Assembly: GCF_016920785.2 (NCBI RefSeq)
Contig: NW_024609846.1
Span: 104,522,831-104,586,830, forward strand
Length of the DNA: 64,000 nt
Direction of reading: 5' to 3'
DNA from: Ixodes scapularis
Taxonomy: Eukaryota > Arthropoda > Arachnida > Ixodida > Ixodidae
The translations under genes were made by a program, and so were the position numbers. Below, piece after piece: positions 31,707 to 43,511 of the stretch (positions are counted from its first letter, which is position 1; the number at the start of each line of letters is the position of its first letter). Under the pieces are notes generated by a model, which was not told where the DNA came from, did no database searches, and saw only the letters and a program-made list of their open reading frames with translations.

Positions 31707-33871
31707 GTACGCACGCCCGCCCAATCCGCCATTTTCCGAGTTCGCGGTTCGAGAGTTTGTCGGTATGAAATTGCGTGGGCGTGGTACGAGCGTGTGCAAA
31801 CATTTTTTTCGGGCGCGTGCATGGACGCCGATTAAAGTATAAACCGCATGTAAGCGATTTGGCGAGCACACACCACCTGTCGTCAAAAGTGCCACAGAGC
31901 TTCTCTTTCGCCCCCAAGTTCAGACAAAGAAGTTTCTCCCCTTCCCTCCCTAATGACATGCAGCACCAGATCTTCCGAAAGTGGTGGATTCTAATAACGA
32001 CGGTGATTCCTTCCTCGAGGAATCGCTGGGGCATCGCAGGTAGCCTCAAGAACTTCGAGTATAAAAAAAAAAATTACGAAGATTTGCCGACGAATTTTGT
32101 TCGGCAGAACTCTGAACGAATTGACATAGTTCCGTCCACCATTTGGTTCTTATATATGAGCTGTGCGACGCGAACAGGTATGTTATCATTCGCAGTATTC
32201 ATTTGTTACCATCAAATACGTAGCGCACAGCTTATGAGATTGTGCTCGCATCTAGCAACAAAATGTAGCAATATACGCTGATGGCCCAGTCGGTTCAACA
32301 TCACAAAAGTAGTCAGCGCGAAAGACAAAGGGCATGTAGGAAACTGGACAGGAGAAGCGCTGAAAACTGAAAACACCTAAGGAAACTGCTGACGTACTGG
32401 TCCAGAAACTGAGAGACGAGGACACGAGAGCGCGTGGAGGGCGTCAGAGTGCCGAGTAGGTAGTGGATAGGCGCAAATTTGACTGTGGTCTCCCACCTCT
32501 CTCCCTTTTCTCCTCTCCAGTGGGCGCTCTGCTAAAGTGGAGAGAGGTGGAGCTGGGGGCATCCCCTTTAATCTTAACCTGTCACCAACTATACCTGCAT
32601 TTGTCAGCGAACAAATGCGTCGCCTACTCGCGCAGTGTCTCACGTTCCAATGCCAGGCTCCGCCCTTCGGTACCGAACACGTGTTCGAACGCGTTTGAAC
32701 ATTGTGTTGAGACAAAAGGCAGCGAGCCTTTGCGCCTACCCACTATCCTTCCAATCAGCTAGAGCAGGCAGCAGGAGTCCCCAACCCCCGGCCCTCGGAT
32801 GGCCGCGGTGCCGCGGAATTTCCAGTGATGCCCGCGATCCGCACCCTGCTGATACCAACGGAAAAAAAATAAGCGCACATAAATACAAAGCAGAACAGAA
32901 GCACAGCGCCGCGACGTGCACTATAAAAGCGCCAACGAAGATATCAGAAGAAATGGGAGAAAACTGCACCAAAGCGCGGGTTCCTCGCCATATTGGTGCG
33001 TCATCACCAGCGTTACTCTTCGTAGTCCTGTGTTACATGTCTGTGTAGCTTTGTTAATTTGCGTTCTCGTGTATGTCGTGCCTAGAGCCCTGTGCCACCA
33101 CTATCGCATATTGTCATCATCAGATTCATCATTCTCTTTAGTCTTCTAGCCTCCGGGAATGTGCCGAAGTTCCTATGCGCTTCGATTTATGCCTTGTGAG
33201 TTTTTTATAGCTCACAATTATTTGGTAGTCGTAACTAACAACGCCTCAAGTTTAAAAATAAAGAATATGTATCTATTCATTCTCCTTGTTTAAAGCAAAA
33301 AGTTTGCTCTGGTTTTACTTTTGTATTTAGGTGCTTGGCGCTTATTTGGATTTAATTATTTATTATTTCCTCATTTTTATTGGGTTATTTATCTTCCGGC
33401 CCTCGAGGCTGCGACATATACTTAATCGGGCCCCCTTGCGAACCCTGTTGGCACTTTGACGCCCCCGCGCACTATCACTTCCTCCTCTCTCAGTTTCTCA
33501 CCACACTCCATCTTGCGTCTTTTTTCTTTTTTCCTTTTTTGCATCTGTGAGTTTGAGTTAGTTTATGTTATCCACTAAACCCTGCCTGCAGATAGTTCTG
33601 GGTCACGCTAAGAGACTACCGCGCGAAACGACTAGCTTTCCATTGCCGAAATCACACAAAAGGCTGAGGCTTTAGCCCAGCCTTTCGTATATCCGAGTTC
33701 AAAATGTAGCCATACGTATAAGAGGCCGGTTTTAGTTTATTATAGGTCATTTTCGTCTATGTGAGTGGAGCAGCGTTGTGGGACGTGAATGTGTAGAGAA
33801 TTCACGATTTCTTTGCCTGAGTGCTCAGGAAAACAATGCGGAGGGCAAGTTCGTCTGCTCCTTGCGCAGGG
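31707..33871 (+). other. WAP gene intron 2, left part
   Basis: No domain-like coding frame. Antisense frames at 31406-32049 are shadows of exon 2. GC-rich pieces at 32780-32830 and 33400-33470 look like decayed transposon ends, but no pair of inverted ends could be fixed. Confidence 0.4.
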
Positions 33872-35067
33872 GGTAGCGGTGACGTCAGAACGCCGAGCCC
33901 TGATTGGCTGATCGCGACCCCCTATCTGAGCGTCGTCTGCTTCTTTGCAACGTCGTCTGCTCGCAACGTCGTCTGCGTCTGTCTTACGTTTCCTGCGACT
34001 TTCGGAAGTGCAGAGGCCAGATTCACGAAACGATCTTACACCAAAAATGTGCGTAAGACAAAACTTAAGAACAAATTCGTATTCACGAAACCAAAGTTTC
34101 GTAAGTTTTGCGCAGGTTACGGCGAAATCCTACAACAGCTCCGAAGCTGCCTTACGCACTTCTTACGATCAACTCAGCATGGCCGACAGCGTCGCGGTCG
34201 CGACGACCCACGGACGTTTATTTTTCTACGTGAGCTTCTCATGCGTCCTGACTTTAAGCAGCAAGAAAAAAAGTAAAAATTACTTGAAACAGAGCACGAC
34301 GAACAAGAACGCTGGATCCACAGACACCGGTGAAAAGCTCCAACGGCCACGATTTCACCGAACGCGACCAAACGAGCCGGGCAGTTGGGCCTAGCAGGCA
34401 CTCCGCGACTCGGCGACCGTCTGCCCACGACCGGCTGACGTGCTGAATGGAATATGCCCGCGCGACCCTTGTGAACCCTTCCCGTGTTATACTTTGATCG
34501 CTGACCTCAATTTTAGATGAAGAGGTCAATTTCTTCCTCTTGTTATTTCCTTGCTTACCGAGGCAACGGTGACTCTCGCCGGTTAAAAAGCGGTGAATCC
34601 CCGACAGACGCAGGAAAGGTAAAGCAGCCATCGCTTTGACTAGCAGACGTAAAGCAGACGACCTTAACTGCGCCAAGCCGCCGGCGCCGTTAAAGAGTGA
34701 GGGGTCTCGCCGCACATGAATGGAGGGAAAAAGTGTTCGGGAGGGAACTTGCGGGCCCTAACACGCTCACTCTCGGTTCTAAGCAAACAAACATCGGCGC
34801 CCCGGGACACCTCGCCGTGAGTCCTTTGACTTCCCTCCTTGATGCGCGTCTGCTAGTTGTTAGACGAAAACAACGTACCGCTCGAGTTATTTCGTCTGCC
34901 CTCTCTTAAAGGCGAAGTCGAGTTCGCTCCGAAAGTCGCATGCATGGAAAGGTAAGACAGACGCAGACGATGTTGCGAGCAGACGACGTTGCAAAGGAGC
35001 AGACGACGCTCAATAGGGGGTCGCGATCAGCCAATCAGGACTCAGCGTTCTGACGTCACCACTACTT
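33872..35067. mobile_element. Long-TIR DNA element, about 1.2 kb
   Basis: Inverted terminal blocks of about 135 bp (33872-34008 and 34932-35067) share GGTGACGTCAGAACGC, CTGATTGGCTGATCGCGACC, CGTCGTCTGCT repeats and AGACGCAGACGA. The interior (34010-34930) has open frames but no transposase motif I can name. It lies in WAP intron 2. A related decayed end occurs near 6280-6450. Confidence 0.75.
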
Positions 35068-35158
35068 CCTTTCTCATGCGCAGAAGACGAAAATGAGCCC
35101 ACTTGCGAGGCGTATTAATTTTGCACACTCAGAGGTACGCGTTCGCGCGCGAGCCTTA

Positions 35159-35345
35159 CCGCTCATTCACACTGGAAGCGGATCCGCGTTCGCAAAGCGG
35201 TTGCGAACGCGGTTGTATAAAGATCCAGTACAATTGCACGCGCATTTGATGTCATCGAGCGCGCGTGCAAATGCACTGGATCTTTATACAACCGCGTTCG
35301 CAACCGCTTTGCGACCGCGGATCCGCTTCCAGTGTGAATGAGCGG
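35159..35345. mobile_element. Harbinger-like foldback MITE, 187 bp
   Basis: Arms of about 88 bp begin CCGCTCATTCACACTGGAAG and are nearly perfect. Both ends are flanked by TTA (35156-35158, 35346-35348), the 3-bp duplication typical of PIF/Harbinger insertions. No coding content. Confidence 0.75.
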
Positions 35346-35348
35346 TTA

Positions 35349-37036
35349 GTCCTGCAACATACCTTGTTTACACCCACGACTACTCACTCAAGCAAAGCGC
35401 CTTTTAAAATCCAGGCGTCCACTCTTGCCATCATGCTGGACAGGTTACCATAAAGCCGAACTGCCATGTTTAATCCTGGTATATCCAGGTTGGGCGAAAA
35501 TAAAAATGTGTCTGTTCTCCGGCCTGTAGTCGCTAAAATGCAAAACGTTTCTCCGACTATTCTTTTTCTTTTTTTTTTCAGTGGCTTTAAGTACTTCGTC
35601 GTCCAAGCATAACCTGTATGATCATATAAGCATGGGGAGCCAGAGTATCAGGTGTTCCATACCCCCCCCCCCCCCTCCTCTTCAAAATTTTTACACATGT
35701 GGAATTCAAGGATGAATTCAAAACATCTTAAACCCCCCCCCCCCCCTTTTTTTTTTTTGTCTAAATTTTCTATTAAGCTTGCAAGATTTGTGTAAAGGTA
35801 GAATTACAGGCAATCGCGGGCACGGACGGCTTCCAAGGTACTTCGTGGATAAGGCCAAAAAGACGCGAAAACATTTTATAGCTGTTTCCAAATAACACTG
35901 CTGTTTTATTTCGTTTCCCTAAATCTTTTTTGAAACCGCAGTGGGGCTGTGGGGCCGGTCTTTCTAATTGTTTGGATAGCGATTTATTGCCTGCGGTACG
36001 TGACTTGACGTGCGAACACGTATTCACAATCAGGACAGTCTGCAATGCAATGCTCTCTCTTTCTTTCTCTCTCTTTCTCCAATGTTTGCCACCGTCGCAG
36101 CCGCGTAGTGTTGGGACAGTGAACTGTGGAGGGACCGCGTGCAGAGGAACACTGGACTGTAGTTTATGCCTCGCTCACGCATGCTGGTTTTGAGACCTGG
36201 TCTTCGCGGAACTTAAAACAACCTAAAGCTTTTTTTTTTTTTTTTTTTACAACACGCGCGAGATTGGTGTCTCGGGTTTCTCGGAACTTGAATTCAGAAA
36301 ATAGTACATGGATCAAACTGCGTCTCGTGTGACGTCGATACCAGTGACGTCGATACTTGCTGCTTCCAGCTGCTTTGATTTTGTCTGAATCGATCAAGGT
36401 CGTGTTCGGCTACAGATGACGCGCAGAAGTTTCCTCTTCGAAAGGAGCCAGCTCTTACTATGCATCCTGGTACGTTACACGGGTGCCTCGCCTGTAAGGC
36501 CCGAGTGTAATTTTAACTTCCTCTCGGGGAGAAGTAGGAATTAGGATGAGGCATAAACGGCACGTGAACTGTTGAATGACCGCTACGAAACAGGCCACGA
36601 CGATGGTGGCACGGGCATGCTATGAGGGAAAGTTCTGCTCAAGTCCCTTTCCGAGTAAGCTCAAAACGCTCGCTGAAAGCACTCGCGCAAACTGCAGTTT
36701 GAATTTGCGTTGGTCACGTGCACTTTAAAAGTTGTTTCCTTTTTTTTATGTTTCTATGTACGACATATATATATACTGTAATTTTGCAAAAAAAAAATTT
36801 GAAATTCGCGGAGCAAGGCTAATTTCGTGTGTACTATTATCAACCGTATATTACTGTAGAAAGCTTTCTTTTATTTTTTTTTATGGGTGGTATAAAGAAT
36901 GGTTTTCCAAATGTGAATGCAAAGACGGTACAGATAGGATTCGTGTTTCGGAGCGGCGTTTAATTCCGACACTCCGTGTGCTCTGGTTTCGCTTCTAGTC
37001 GAAGATTGAAGTGCCGCTGTCTTGTTGTCCTGGCAG
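35349..37036 (+). other. WAP gene intron 2, right part
   Basis: Low-complexity DNA: C14 runs at 35662 and 35733, a TTTC/CTCT microsatellite near 36055-36080, and a T-run at 36231-36248. No domain-like frame. The last 40 bases include the weak pyrimidine tract before the exon 3 acceptor. Confidence 0.4.
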
Positions 37037-37185
37037 CGTGCCCGGCCAACTTAGTGGTAGACGAGTGCGGCGATCCTTGCGACGACAGCGGGGACTGCAA
37101 GGAGCCCGGACTTGCCTGTTGCCCCATGACCTGCGACGACGACAGGGGCTCCTACTGCCACCCCGTGCACGCCAACGCCGTCTGA
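37037..37185 (+). CDS. WAP-type secreted protein, exon 3 (WAP domain)
   Basis: After CTGGCAG (acceptor to 37036) two bases complete the codon left by exon 2. The frame gives CPANLVVDECGDPCDDSGDC, then KEPGLACCPMTC, SYCHPVHANAV and TGA at 37183. The eight cysteines fit the WAP four-disulfide core (C-x7-C-x3-C-x5-C-x6-CC-x3-C-x7-C). WAP proteins are secreted, often protease inhibitors or antimicrobial; which applies here cannot be told. With exons 1 and 2 the protein has about 180 residues. Matching phases across both joins support the model. Confidence 0.75.
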
Positions 37186-37256
37186 AGCTCTCCCCTCGTG
37201 TGTCCTATTTATTGACTCCCGTCTTCCACTTTTCTCCCCTTCATTCGATCGTGCCA

Positions 37257-37262
37257 AATAAA
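37257..37262 (+). terminator. Poly(A) signal of the WAP gene
   Basis: AATAAA lies 72 bases after the stop codon and is followed within 15-25 bases by TGTGTTTGAGTGTATGGTGT, a GT-rich downstream element. This is a plausible cleavage and polyadenylation site. Confidence 0.7.
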
Positions 37263-37756
37263 CTATGTGTGTTTGAGTGTATGGTGTCCGTTTAAGCTTA
37301 TAAAACGTGATTGAAACCCAGAAGTCGCCGTCACACTGCCCATGCATCATACAAAGCACGTGTTCGAAGCACATACACAGGTGTTCTCCGAGCATGTCTA
37401 CAGACCGTTTTTGTATGACTTTGACAAACGTCCCAGGAGCGTCGTGCAAGAAAGGAACACGCCTCAGGCAGCGTGTGCAGACTGTCTTTTGTACGATGTA
37501 TTTATTGGCAGTGTGACTGCGACCTAAGCAATCTCAACTTCTGAAGTCCAGGACAGTTGAAGGAGTGTCTCATTGGTCTATCATGCGGCCGAGGATTGGG
37601 CCAGGTATGGGTATGTTCCCAATGCCTTTCTGTGGTGTCACGACCCTCCAGGGTTGATTAAATATATTATTATCACCAGCAGCAGCATCAGGTCTGCTCC
37701 CTCCTCCCCGGCCCGTCTTACCCTCTTTCTAACTCTTTGAGTTGCAACGGACTATA

Positions 37757-37812
<56 letters not shown>

Positions 37813-37930
37813 GTCTGTTTTACCTCACGTTGGACCGCAGCGGACGTTACGAGCCATCGGAGCCAATTCAATGCCGCGTGAGTGTCGTGTGACCGCCGGG
37901 AGGGATACAACGACGCGCAGTCCTGGGAAT
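37263..37930. other. Intergenic stretch with (ATT)n microsatellite
   Basis: About 18 ATT units lie at 37759-37813. No gene-like frame is seen in the remainder. Confidence 0.6.
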
Positions 37931-38325
37931 AGAGAGTTTTCGTAGATGGTTTTCGCCGTCCCGCTACTCTCTCCGCAACCCGCTGCGATACCCGAAATTC
38001 TACAGTCAAGGCCATCGGCGCGCAGGCGCAGTAGCGGTTTCTTCGTTGCGGAGGGCTTAGCGGAGGGGAAAACGCGGGCTACGAAAACTAGTTTTAGTAG
38101 ACCGTGTTTCCCGCTCCGCTAAGCCCCTCCGCTACCCGGAACTCTACAGCCAAGGCCATCGGCGCAGTGGTGGTTTCTTCGTAGCGGACGGCTAGCGGAG
38201 GAGGAAACACGGTCTACTAAAACTCGCTATTAGAGAGTTTTCGTAGACCGCGTTTCCCCCTTCGCTAAGCCCTCCACAATGAAGAAGCCGCTACTGCGCC
38301 TGCGCTACGGTCGATCGTATGGTGG
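37931..38325. mobile_element. Tandem foldback MITE (TAGAGAGTTTTCGTAG family)
   Basis: Three successive units each hold inverted ends related to GTTTTCGTAGACCGCGTTTCC: 37931-38098, 38093-38235, and a partial unit from 38231. Each contains GAACTCTACAGCCAAGGCCATCGGCGC or a variant. Adjacent copies share their junction ends, suggesting tandem growth rather than separate insertions. Confidence 0.6.
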
Positions 38326-38504
38326 ACCGTAGCGGACGCTGCTGTCCAGCGCTCTCCAGCGTTCACTCGGCTAAACTGGAAACAGTAGAGACACGTTCAG
38401 ACAGCCATCTTTTCCCCCGTGCCGACGAGAGTGCTGGGCGGCATTCCCGCCGGGGACGAGTGTGCTCGGACCAGTTTGGGACCCGATTCCCGCCGCCGGA
38501 CCCG

Positions 38505-38735
38505 AGGCATCGGCACTCCGTTCTCCGATATTGTTGTGGGCGTCGAGATCTTGGTGCTTACGGTACAGGACAGACGCAACTGCCGAGCACCATGATTCAT
38601 AAGTGCGACTTCCTCTGTTCCTCGGCATTACATTCGGTGTTAGGAAGTGCATGTAATATTGTTTTAGTCTGTCACGAACTGCTTAAACATTTGTGGAGGA
38701 CGGAAAAGCGTTCTCTGTGATTTCAGGTTGGGTAA
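38505..38735 (-). mobile_element. hAT MITE of the CACTAAATAAGC family, truncated
   Basis: This is collinear with the inverted form of 18266-18559 (ATCGGCACTCCGTTC, GACGCAACTGCCGA, AACATTTGTGGAGGACGGAAAAGCG). It lacks one end. A 15-20 base insertion (TTGGTGCTTACGG region) distinguishes it. Confidence 0.6.
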
Positions 38736-38757
38736 CTGCCATAAAGCCCGATTGGAA

Positions 38758-39112
38758 AAAGTGGAGCGTTGCGGAGGCTGGCGGCAGCGTGCTCAAGACA
38801 CGTTTTCTACTCGTCCGTCGTCATTCGCCGAACAACTTCTTTAAAACCCTGCGCAAGCCGTGAGATTTGCCGTTGAGAGCACCTGCAAATTTTTACGTGA
38901 GCGCAGTGCTGCAGGAAAAAGGCGCAACTCGTCGAAAACAAGTTTCGCTGGTCTTACGGCGTGATCAAAGCTTCCTTGGTACGCCGCAGAGCTTCTGGAA
39001 AAAATTTTATGTGTTCTCAACGGCAGGTATCACGGCTTACACACGGTTTTAAAGAACTTCAGCGAACGACACGAAAATGTGTCTTGAGCACGCTGCCGCC
39101 AGCCTCCGCAAC
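38758..39112. mobile_element. Foldback element, 355 bp
   Basis: Arms with GGAGCGTTGCGGAGGCTGGC and its complement (left 38762, right about 39090) continue through AGCACGCTGCC/GGCAGCGTGCTCAAGACAC. The middle (GTACAACTCGTCGAAAACAAG-like, TGATCAAAGCTTCCTTGG) is shared with the interior of 45135-46610, so the two elements are related. Confidence 0.65.
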
Positions 39113-39272
39113 GCTCCAGAAACGCTACTTTTCGGGATGCAAGATGGCCGTCCGGTGGCCGCACTCCAACTCGCAGAGCGGGGATCGCTCAAGGGCCGGT
39201 GGCGCCATCTCGCGGTGCCATTTCGCAATAGTCGCTGAGGGGTGGCGGGTGGCGCTGTTTGGTTATGGTGCC

Positions 39273-39501
39273 TAAAGCCCCATTGATAAAGGTGTTTTCA
39301 CAAGTACCGCCAACCATTATTGCGGGAATGCGCAAGACACGTGCCACGAGCGGGTGCTGCGCCGCCATTCGCTTCCAAGGGCCGCTCATTTCAGTGCTTC
39401 GCCGCCATTTGCTTCCAAGGGCCGCTCGAGACCTGGTCCACGTGCGCTCGCGCATTTTGCGCTACTTGCAAAGACAAACGAAAACATATCGAGGGGCTTT
39501 A
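39273..39501 (+). mobile_element. hAT MITE (TAAAGCCCC ends), copy 2
   Basis: Very similar to 20889-21116. Flanked by the perfect 8-bp duplication ATGGTGCC (39265-39272, 39502-39509). No coding content. Confidence 0.85.
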
Positions 39502-39530
39502 ATGGTGCCCAGATGGTGATTAGGGAGCCT

Positions 39531-39739
39531 TCATATACTTTCGCCTCGTCTGTCTTAGGGTGGCGGCATCTGGCCATTTCTATGCCCAGAATGCACGCGC
39601 TTCGACCTCGTTCGGAGCGAGCGCTTAGCTCTGCCCGGTGCTTCGGCGCCATTTTAACGCCCATTCGACACGTGCAGGCAGTTTTCAATACAACAATGGG
39701 TGTCTTCACCCTATGACAGAGGCACATCGAGGCACCCTA
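39531..39739 (+). mobile_element. hAT MITE with TAGGGAGCCT/AGGCACCCTA ends
   Basis: The ends match the family at 19291-19764. Flanks ATGGTGAT and ATGGTGCC agree in 6 of 8 bases, a decayed target duplication. The interior contains TTTCGCC...TGTCTTAGGGTGGC and a further inverted segment. Confidence 0.6.
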
Positions 39740-41309
39740 ATGGTGCCTGGAGCGCGTCTCCGACTGGTGTGTTTAGCGTCCTATTCCGCCCATACATCAA
39801 AAGTGGTCCCCAAGTGGCAGCAAATGATGTCACAGAAGCCGGAGTGCCATGCTGTTGCCTATCGCGATCCTGGCGGTTGGCCGTGGAAATTCTGGCGAAA
39901 AGCACGAGCGAACGCGAGTGTCGCTGTCGTCTCGGCGTTTCAGGCGTCCCAACTTCCGGCTGCACTAGCTTCCGTGGACTGTGACAGTAGCAGGGGCGGC
40001 TCTACAGGGGGGCAAGGGTGGGCAGCCGCCCCCCTTAAATTTCTTCCTGCCCCCCAAAAAAAGCTGTCGGAGGGGGGGGGGGGGGGGGGGGGGGGAGTTC
40101 AGTCCGCAAAGCAAAGGTCATGGTTTCCCAAAAGGAAAGTTAACCTCGCACATTACGGGCACTTTAGCTATAAACGCGGAGCATCCGTCCTTTTAAGCCA
40201 GGCGTCCGTCCTTGGAAGCCAAAGCAGGCAAATAAAATATAAGAATAGAGAAGCACGACACTATTTTTAGAAGAAACAGCTTTACAAGATACATACCACT
40301 CCCGTCTAGCGTACTTTTCTTACTTTTGATTGACTTCTTTCGGTGGAAGCGGGCCCTGCAGGACCCCTTCGTCCAGAATAAGCTTTCTGGATTTCGTGAA
40401 GAATTCCCGAAGTCCGGACGCGTCTCCCTCTTTTGGGTGCGTGCCATAGCCGCTTGACCTTCAGCAGCGGCACGGCGCTGATGTTGCTCGCGGATTACAC
40501 CGTCCCGCGGCGGCACCATGTGCAGGCGAAAGCAAGGTGGAAAGAGGTGAGAGAGACCTCGCTTGGTAGACGATGCCGGTTCGGCTGGTCGTCTGGAAGG
40601 ATTTTACTAATGCCTTGGCTTCCACACTCAATAGCGCGGCTGCGAGATCCAGGAGTTCAACCTTGTAGGTATCATCCCACCGTCCAGCGTAATTTCCTTC
40701 TTTCAATTGGATTGTCTTGGTGTAAGTGGGCCCTCGATTGTTCCGCTCACTTCCTGGGGAATGTAATCTGTTCTAGGAAACGTGAAGGTTCTTCCTCTTT
40801 TGGGTGTGTGCCATTGCCGCGCGACCTATCGGAGGCGACACGGCGGCCATAGTGCTCGCGGAACGCACCGCTTGCCCTGCGGTGGCATCGAGTGCACTGC
40901 TGCTCAAAACACGAAAGGCCAAAAGCAATGGGGAAAGAGGTGAGCAGGACTCTAAGCGAGGCCGTAGGAAACAACGCCGGTTTGTCTATCTGTCTGTTGG
41001 GATTCCCCAGTAGAATCTTTGAAAAGCATTCAGAAGGATACAAAGACAGTCCCAAGGGCGGGGCCATAAACTATCACCTGGACCAAACTGGTCTTGCCGG
41101 TCTCAACATAACAAGCCATTTTCAAGGGCCATTCTTGCTCTGCTACGTTTTGAGCCTCGGTGCCAAATTTTACCAGGATGACGGACACGAAAAAAGTGCC
41201 CCAACAATTACGCTGCTGAACCGAACATGCGCAGCTGAGCCAGATTTCAAGACTCCAAAGGAGACACAAAATCGCGAAGGGGATCAACCGCAATTTTTTT
41301 TTTTTTTTT

Positions 41310-42217
41310 TTCGTCTTCCAACAAGCGCGTCAAGAAGCAGGACGGCGACCCTTCCGAACCGCCCTCTTCAGGTTCAGAAAACCTGGAGATCGAGCAGCAG
41401 CGGAAGGATCATCCCCAGCCGTACAGTCTTCCCGATGGCCTGCTTAGCGCTTCTAGCGACGTCCATCATCCTTCGTCGGAACAAGGAACAGTGAAAGCCA
41501 CGAGTTTTAACATTTTGGACAAAACCCCGAGACTGGGGGGAAAAAAGGACAACACAACACAGTCTCAAACACAGTTGAAGTTTATTGGACAGAAGATCGT
41601 GGTTTTATAGGGCATGTGCCCGGAACCGGTTTCCGGGCACCTGTGCCCTATAAAACCACAATCTTCTGTCCAATAAACTGCAGCTGTATTTGAGACTTTG
41701 TGTTGTGTTGTCCTTTTCCCCCCCAGTCTCGGGGTTTTGTCCAAAATGTTAAATCTACACCAGCTTGTTTGCGCCCTAACTTTTTGTTCAACGAGTTTTC
41801 TTCTTCGTGCGTGAGACGAGACGAACTTGTACCGCATTGGAGGGAAACGACGATCTTTCAGGTCAGTTGGACATTTCCAAGTATAAGACAGAGTCGCCGC
41901 GGCAGCCGATAGTGAACTCTTTCCCACTGAAAAAGTAAAGAAAAAAGACTGTAAACTTTCAGTCTGACTGGTATAGGTTATTTCCTTGGCTAGAATACAG
42001 CACCCAAGTTGATTCCGTTTTTTGATATCATTGTAGAATGTTCTCTACCAAAGCGAATGAGAAATCCACGTTTGGCAGCTGTGGCTGCAGTTACTGGAAA
42101 AAAGCTCTGGACAAAGAATCTGGCTTTAGAAAGCACGAAACCACAGTTACGCATAAGTCATGTCAAGATTCGTGGGTTTCCTACATAGAAATGAAGTCGA
42201 GAGTACCAGGCGAGTGA
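41310..42217 (+). pseudogene. hAT protein N-terminus with TTF-type zinc finger
   Basis: Part one (41317-41500) reads NKRVKKQDGDPSEPPSSGSE and onward, ending SSEQGTVKATS. A foldback (41503-41754) then interrupts. Part two (about 41845-42217) reads DDLSGQLDISKYKTESPRQP, NSFPLKK-stop, DWYRLFPWLEYS, a stop, YHCRMFSTK, then TFGSCGCSYWKKALDKESGF, RKHETTVTHKS and TGA. WY-x-FPWLEYS, YCR-F and the YWKKAL-GF-KHE-H order are those of TTF fingers at the N-terminus of hAT transposases. Two in-frame stops and the insertion make it a pseudogene. Confidence 0.7.
41503..41754. mobile_element. Foldback inserted in the hAT reading frame
   Basis: Arms of about 120 bp start TTTAACATTTTGGACAAAACC and meet around CCGGAACCGGTTTCCGG (41621-41637). 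Each arm carries AATAAAC near TTTATTGGACAGAAGAT. Divergence between the arms is only a few bases. It sits between the two parts of the TTF-finger frame. Confidence 0.8.
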
Positions 42218-43303
42218 ATCGAACAAGTTTGAGTTTTGAAAACGCAGTGCGATTCTCGTGGTTTTTCCGCTGACGAACTTGCGCACGTCCGAGATAACAT
42301 TTTTCTTTTTTTTTTTTTTTTTTTTATGAAAGGACACATTCGTTTACTGTTTGCAATGTTTTTTTTTAAAAACAATCTGGATATTCACTGCGACAGACAA
42401 AACGCCATAAAAATAATGAGGTTCCTATTATACTCAATGGGATTAATTACAGGAGAAACAAAATAGGGGCATTTTAAGTACACAAGAGAGAGAATATGGA
42501 TTAAATGATATCCAATGAAAACGTTCGATCTAAATTTTTATTGGATGATGCCTATATTCAGCGCTAAGCCCTCCACAATTGCGTAAGTATACTTTAGGTG
42601 AGATTTCTGCTCGTCAGCAGAAAGATTTATGAAGGTAAACATAAACAACGAAAACAAGACCCCCCCCCCCCCCCCCCCCCCCCCGATTTCAGTATATTCA
42701 TGCAGCGCCCCCCCAGAAAAAAAATTCTGGCGCCGCCCCTGGACAGTAGAGAGCGACCTGCAGCAGAATAGGCGTCTGCCACGTACACCACAACTGTTGG
42801 GACGCCGCCAGGATCGCAACCGGCGACAGCATGACACTTTTATGACGTCATCAGGCGGAAATCGAGGGACTACTTTTTGGGCGTGGTAAACACACCAGTC
42901 GGAGACGCGTTCCAGGCACCATAGTTTGGTTACATTGGTCTCGATCGTTTCGATGGACCGAGCAAATTTCTGGTTGACTCTCGAGCATCTCTCGAGGGCG
43001 GGCGACTGCTTTTCAACGCAATGGACTACTTCCAAAACCGACGCGCCCCATCGCGGCGAAATACCACGCAGTGCACTCTGGGAACTAGTTGGCCACTCAG
43101 TTTCGGTTTCGACTGAGCAGCTTCATCTCATGCTATCATGCCGCGACCGAAGGCGCGGCTTGCGTTTTCGATTATCTGACTTTTCACGAACGTACAATAC
43201 ACTCATTCTCGATCGATACAAAACGAAGACCGGGACACTTTCCTTGGTTCCCGAAACACCGGATATTCTGCGTGCGTATGCGAACGTAGTAAGTCGTGGC
43301 TTA

Positions 43304-43511
43304 CCGCCGAATTCAGAAACCTCACTCAAACTACACTCAAACTGAAGGGCCCCTCCACTTCCTCGAGGAAGGCGCGCGGGCCGGCGCTGGCCAATCGCGA
43401 GGACGGACCCGCCGTCGCGATTGGCCAGGGCCGGCCCTCACGCCTTCCTCGAGGAAGTGGAGGGGCCCTTCAGTTTGAGTGTAGTTTGAGTGAGGGTTCT
43501 GAATTCGGCGG
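43304..43511. mobile_element. Harbinger-like foldback MITE, 208 bp
   Basis: Arms of about 95 bp begin CCGCCGAATTCAGAA and are almost identical, with a short GC-rich loop. TTA flanks both ends (43301-43303, 43512-43514). The same 3-bp duplication and CCG start occur at 35159-35345. Confidence 0.75.

Larger units (their letters stand above)
39991..42741 (+). mobile_element. hAT transposon, 2.75 kb, inactive
   Basis: The termini CAGGGGCGGC and GCCGCCCCTG are flanked by the perfect 8-bp duplication GACAGTAG (39983-39990, 42742-42749). Just inside the ends are a G24 run (40072-40095) and a C25 run (42660-42684) in inverted arrangement. The element carries an N-terminal TTF-finger reading frame (41310-42217) interrupted by a foldback, and an approximate direct duplication (40270-40560 versus 40660-40950). 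The catalytic RNase-H-like part of a hAT transposase is absent. Confidence 0.8.
39740..42922. mobile_element. Outer TIR element split by a hAT insertion
   Basis: The left part (39740-39990) and right part (42742-42922) are inverted relatives. Both carry ATGGTGCCTGGA(G/A)CGCGTCTCCGACTGGTGTGTTTA at the outer end and ATCCTGGCGG, GTCCCAAC further in. Removing the 39991-42741 insertion leaves a compact element of about 430 bp. Confidence 0.65.

Noticed and set aside
31406..32049. Antisense frames of 138 and 196 codons over WAP exon 2
   Set aside because: They are shadows of the cysteine-rich exon; only the sense frame has the motif order and matching splice phases.
41326..41490. Host exon with protein-like acidic/basic sequence
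   Set aside because: The same frame resumes after the foldback as a hAT TTF-finger protein, and the whole lies inside a hAT element with a perfect target duplication.
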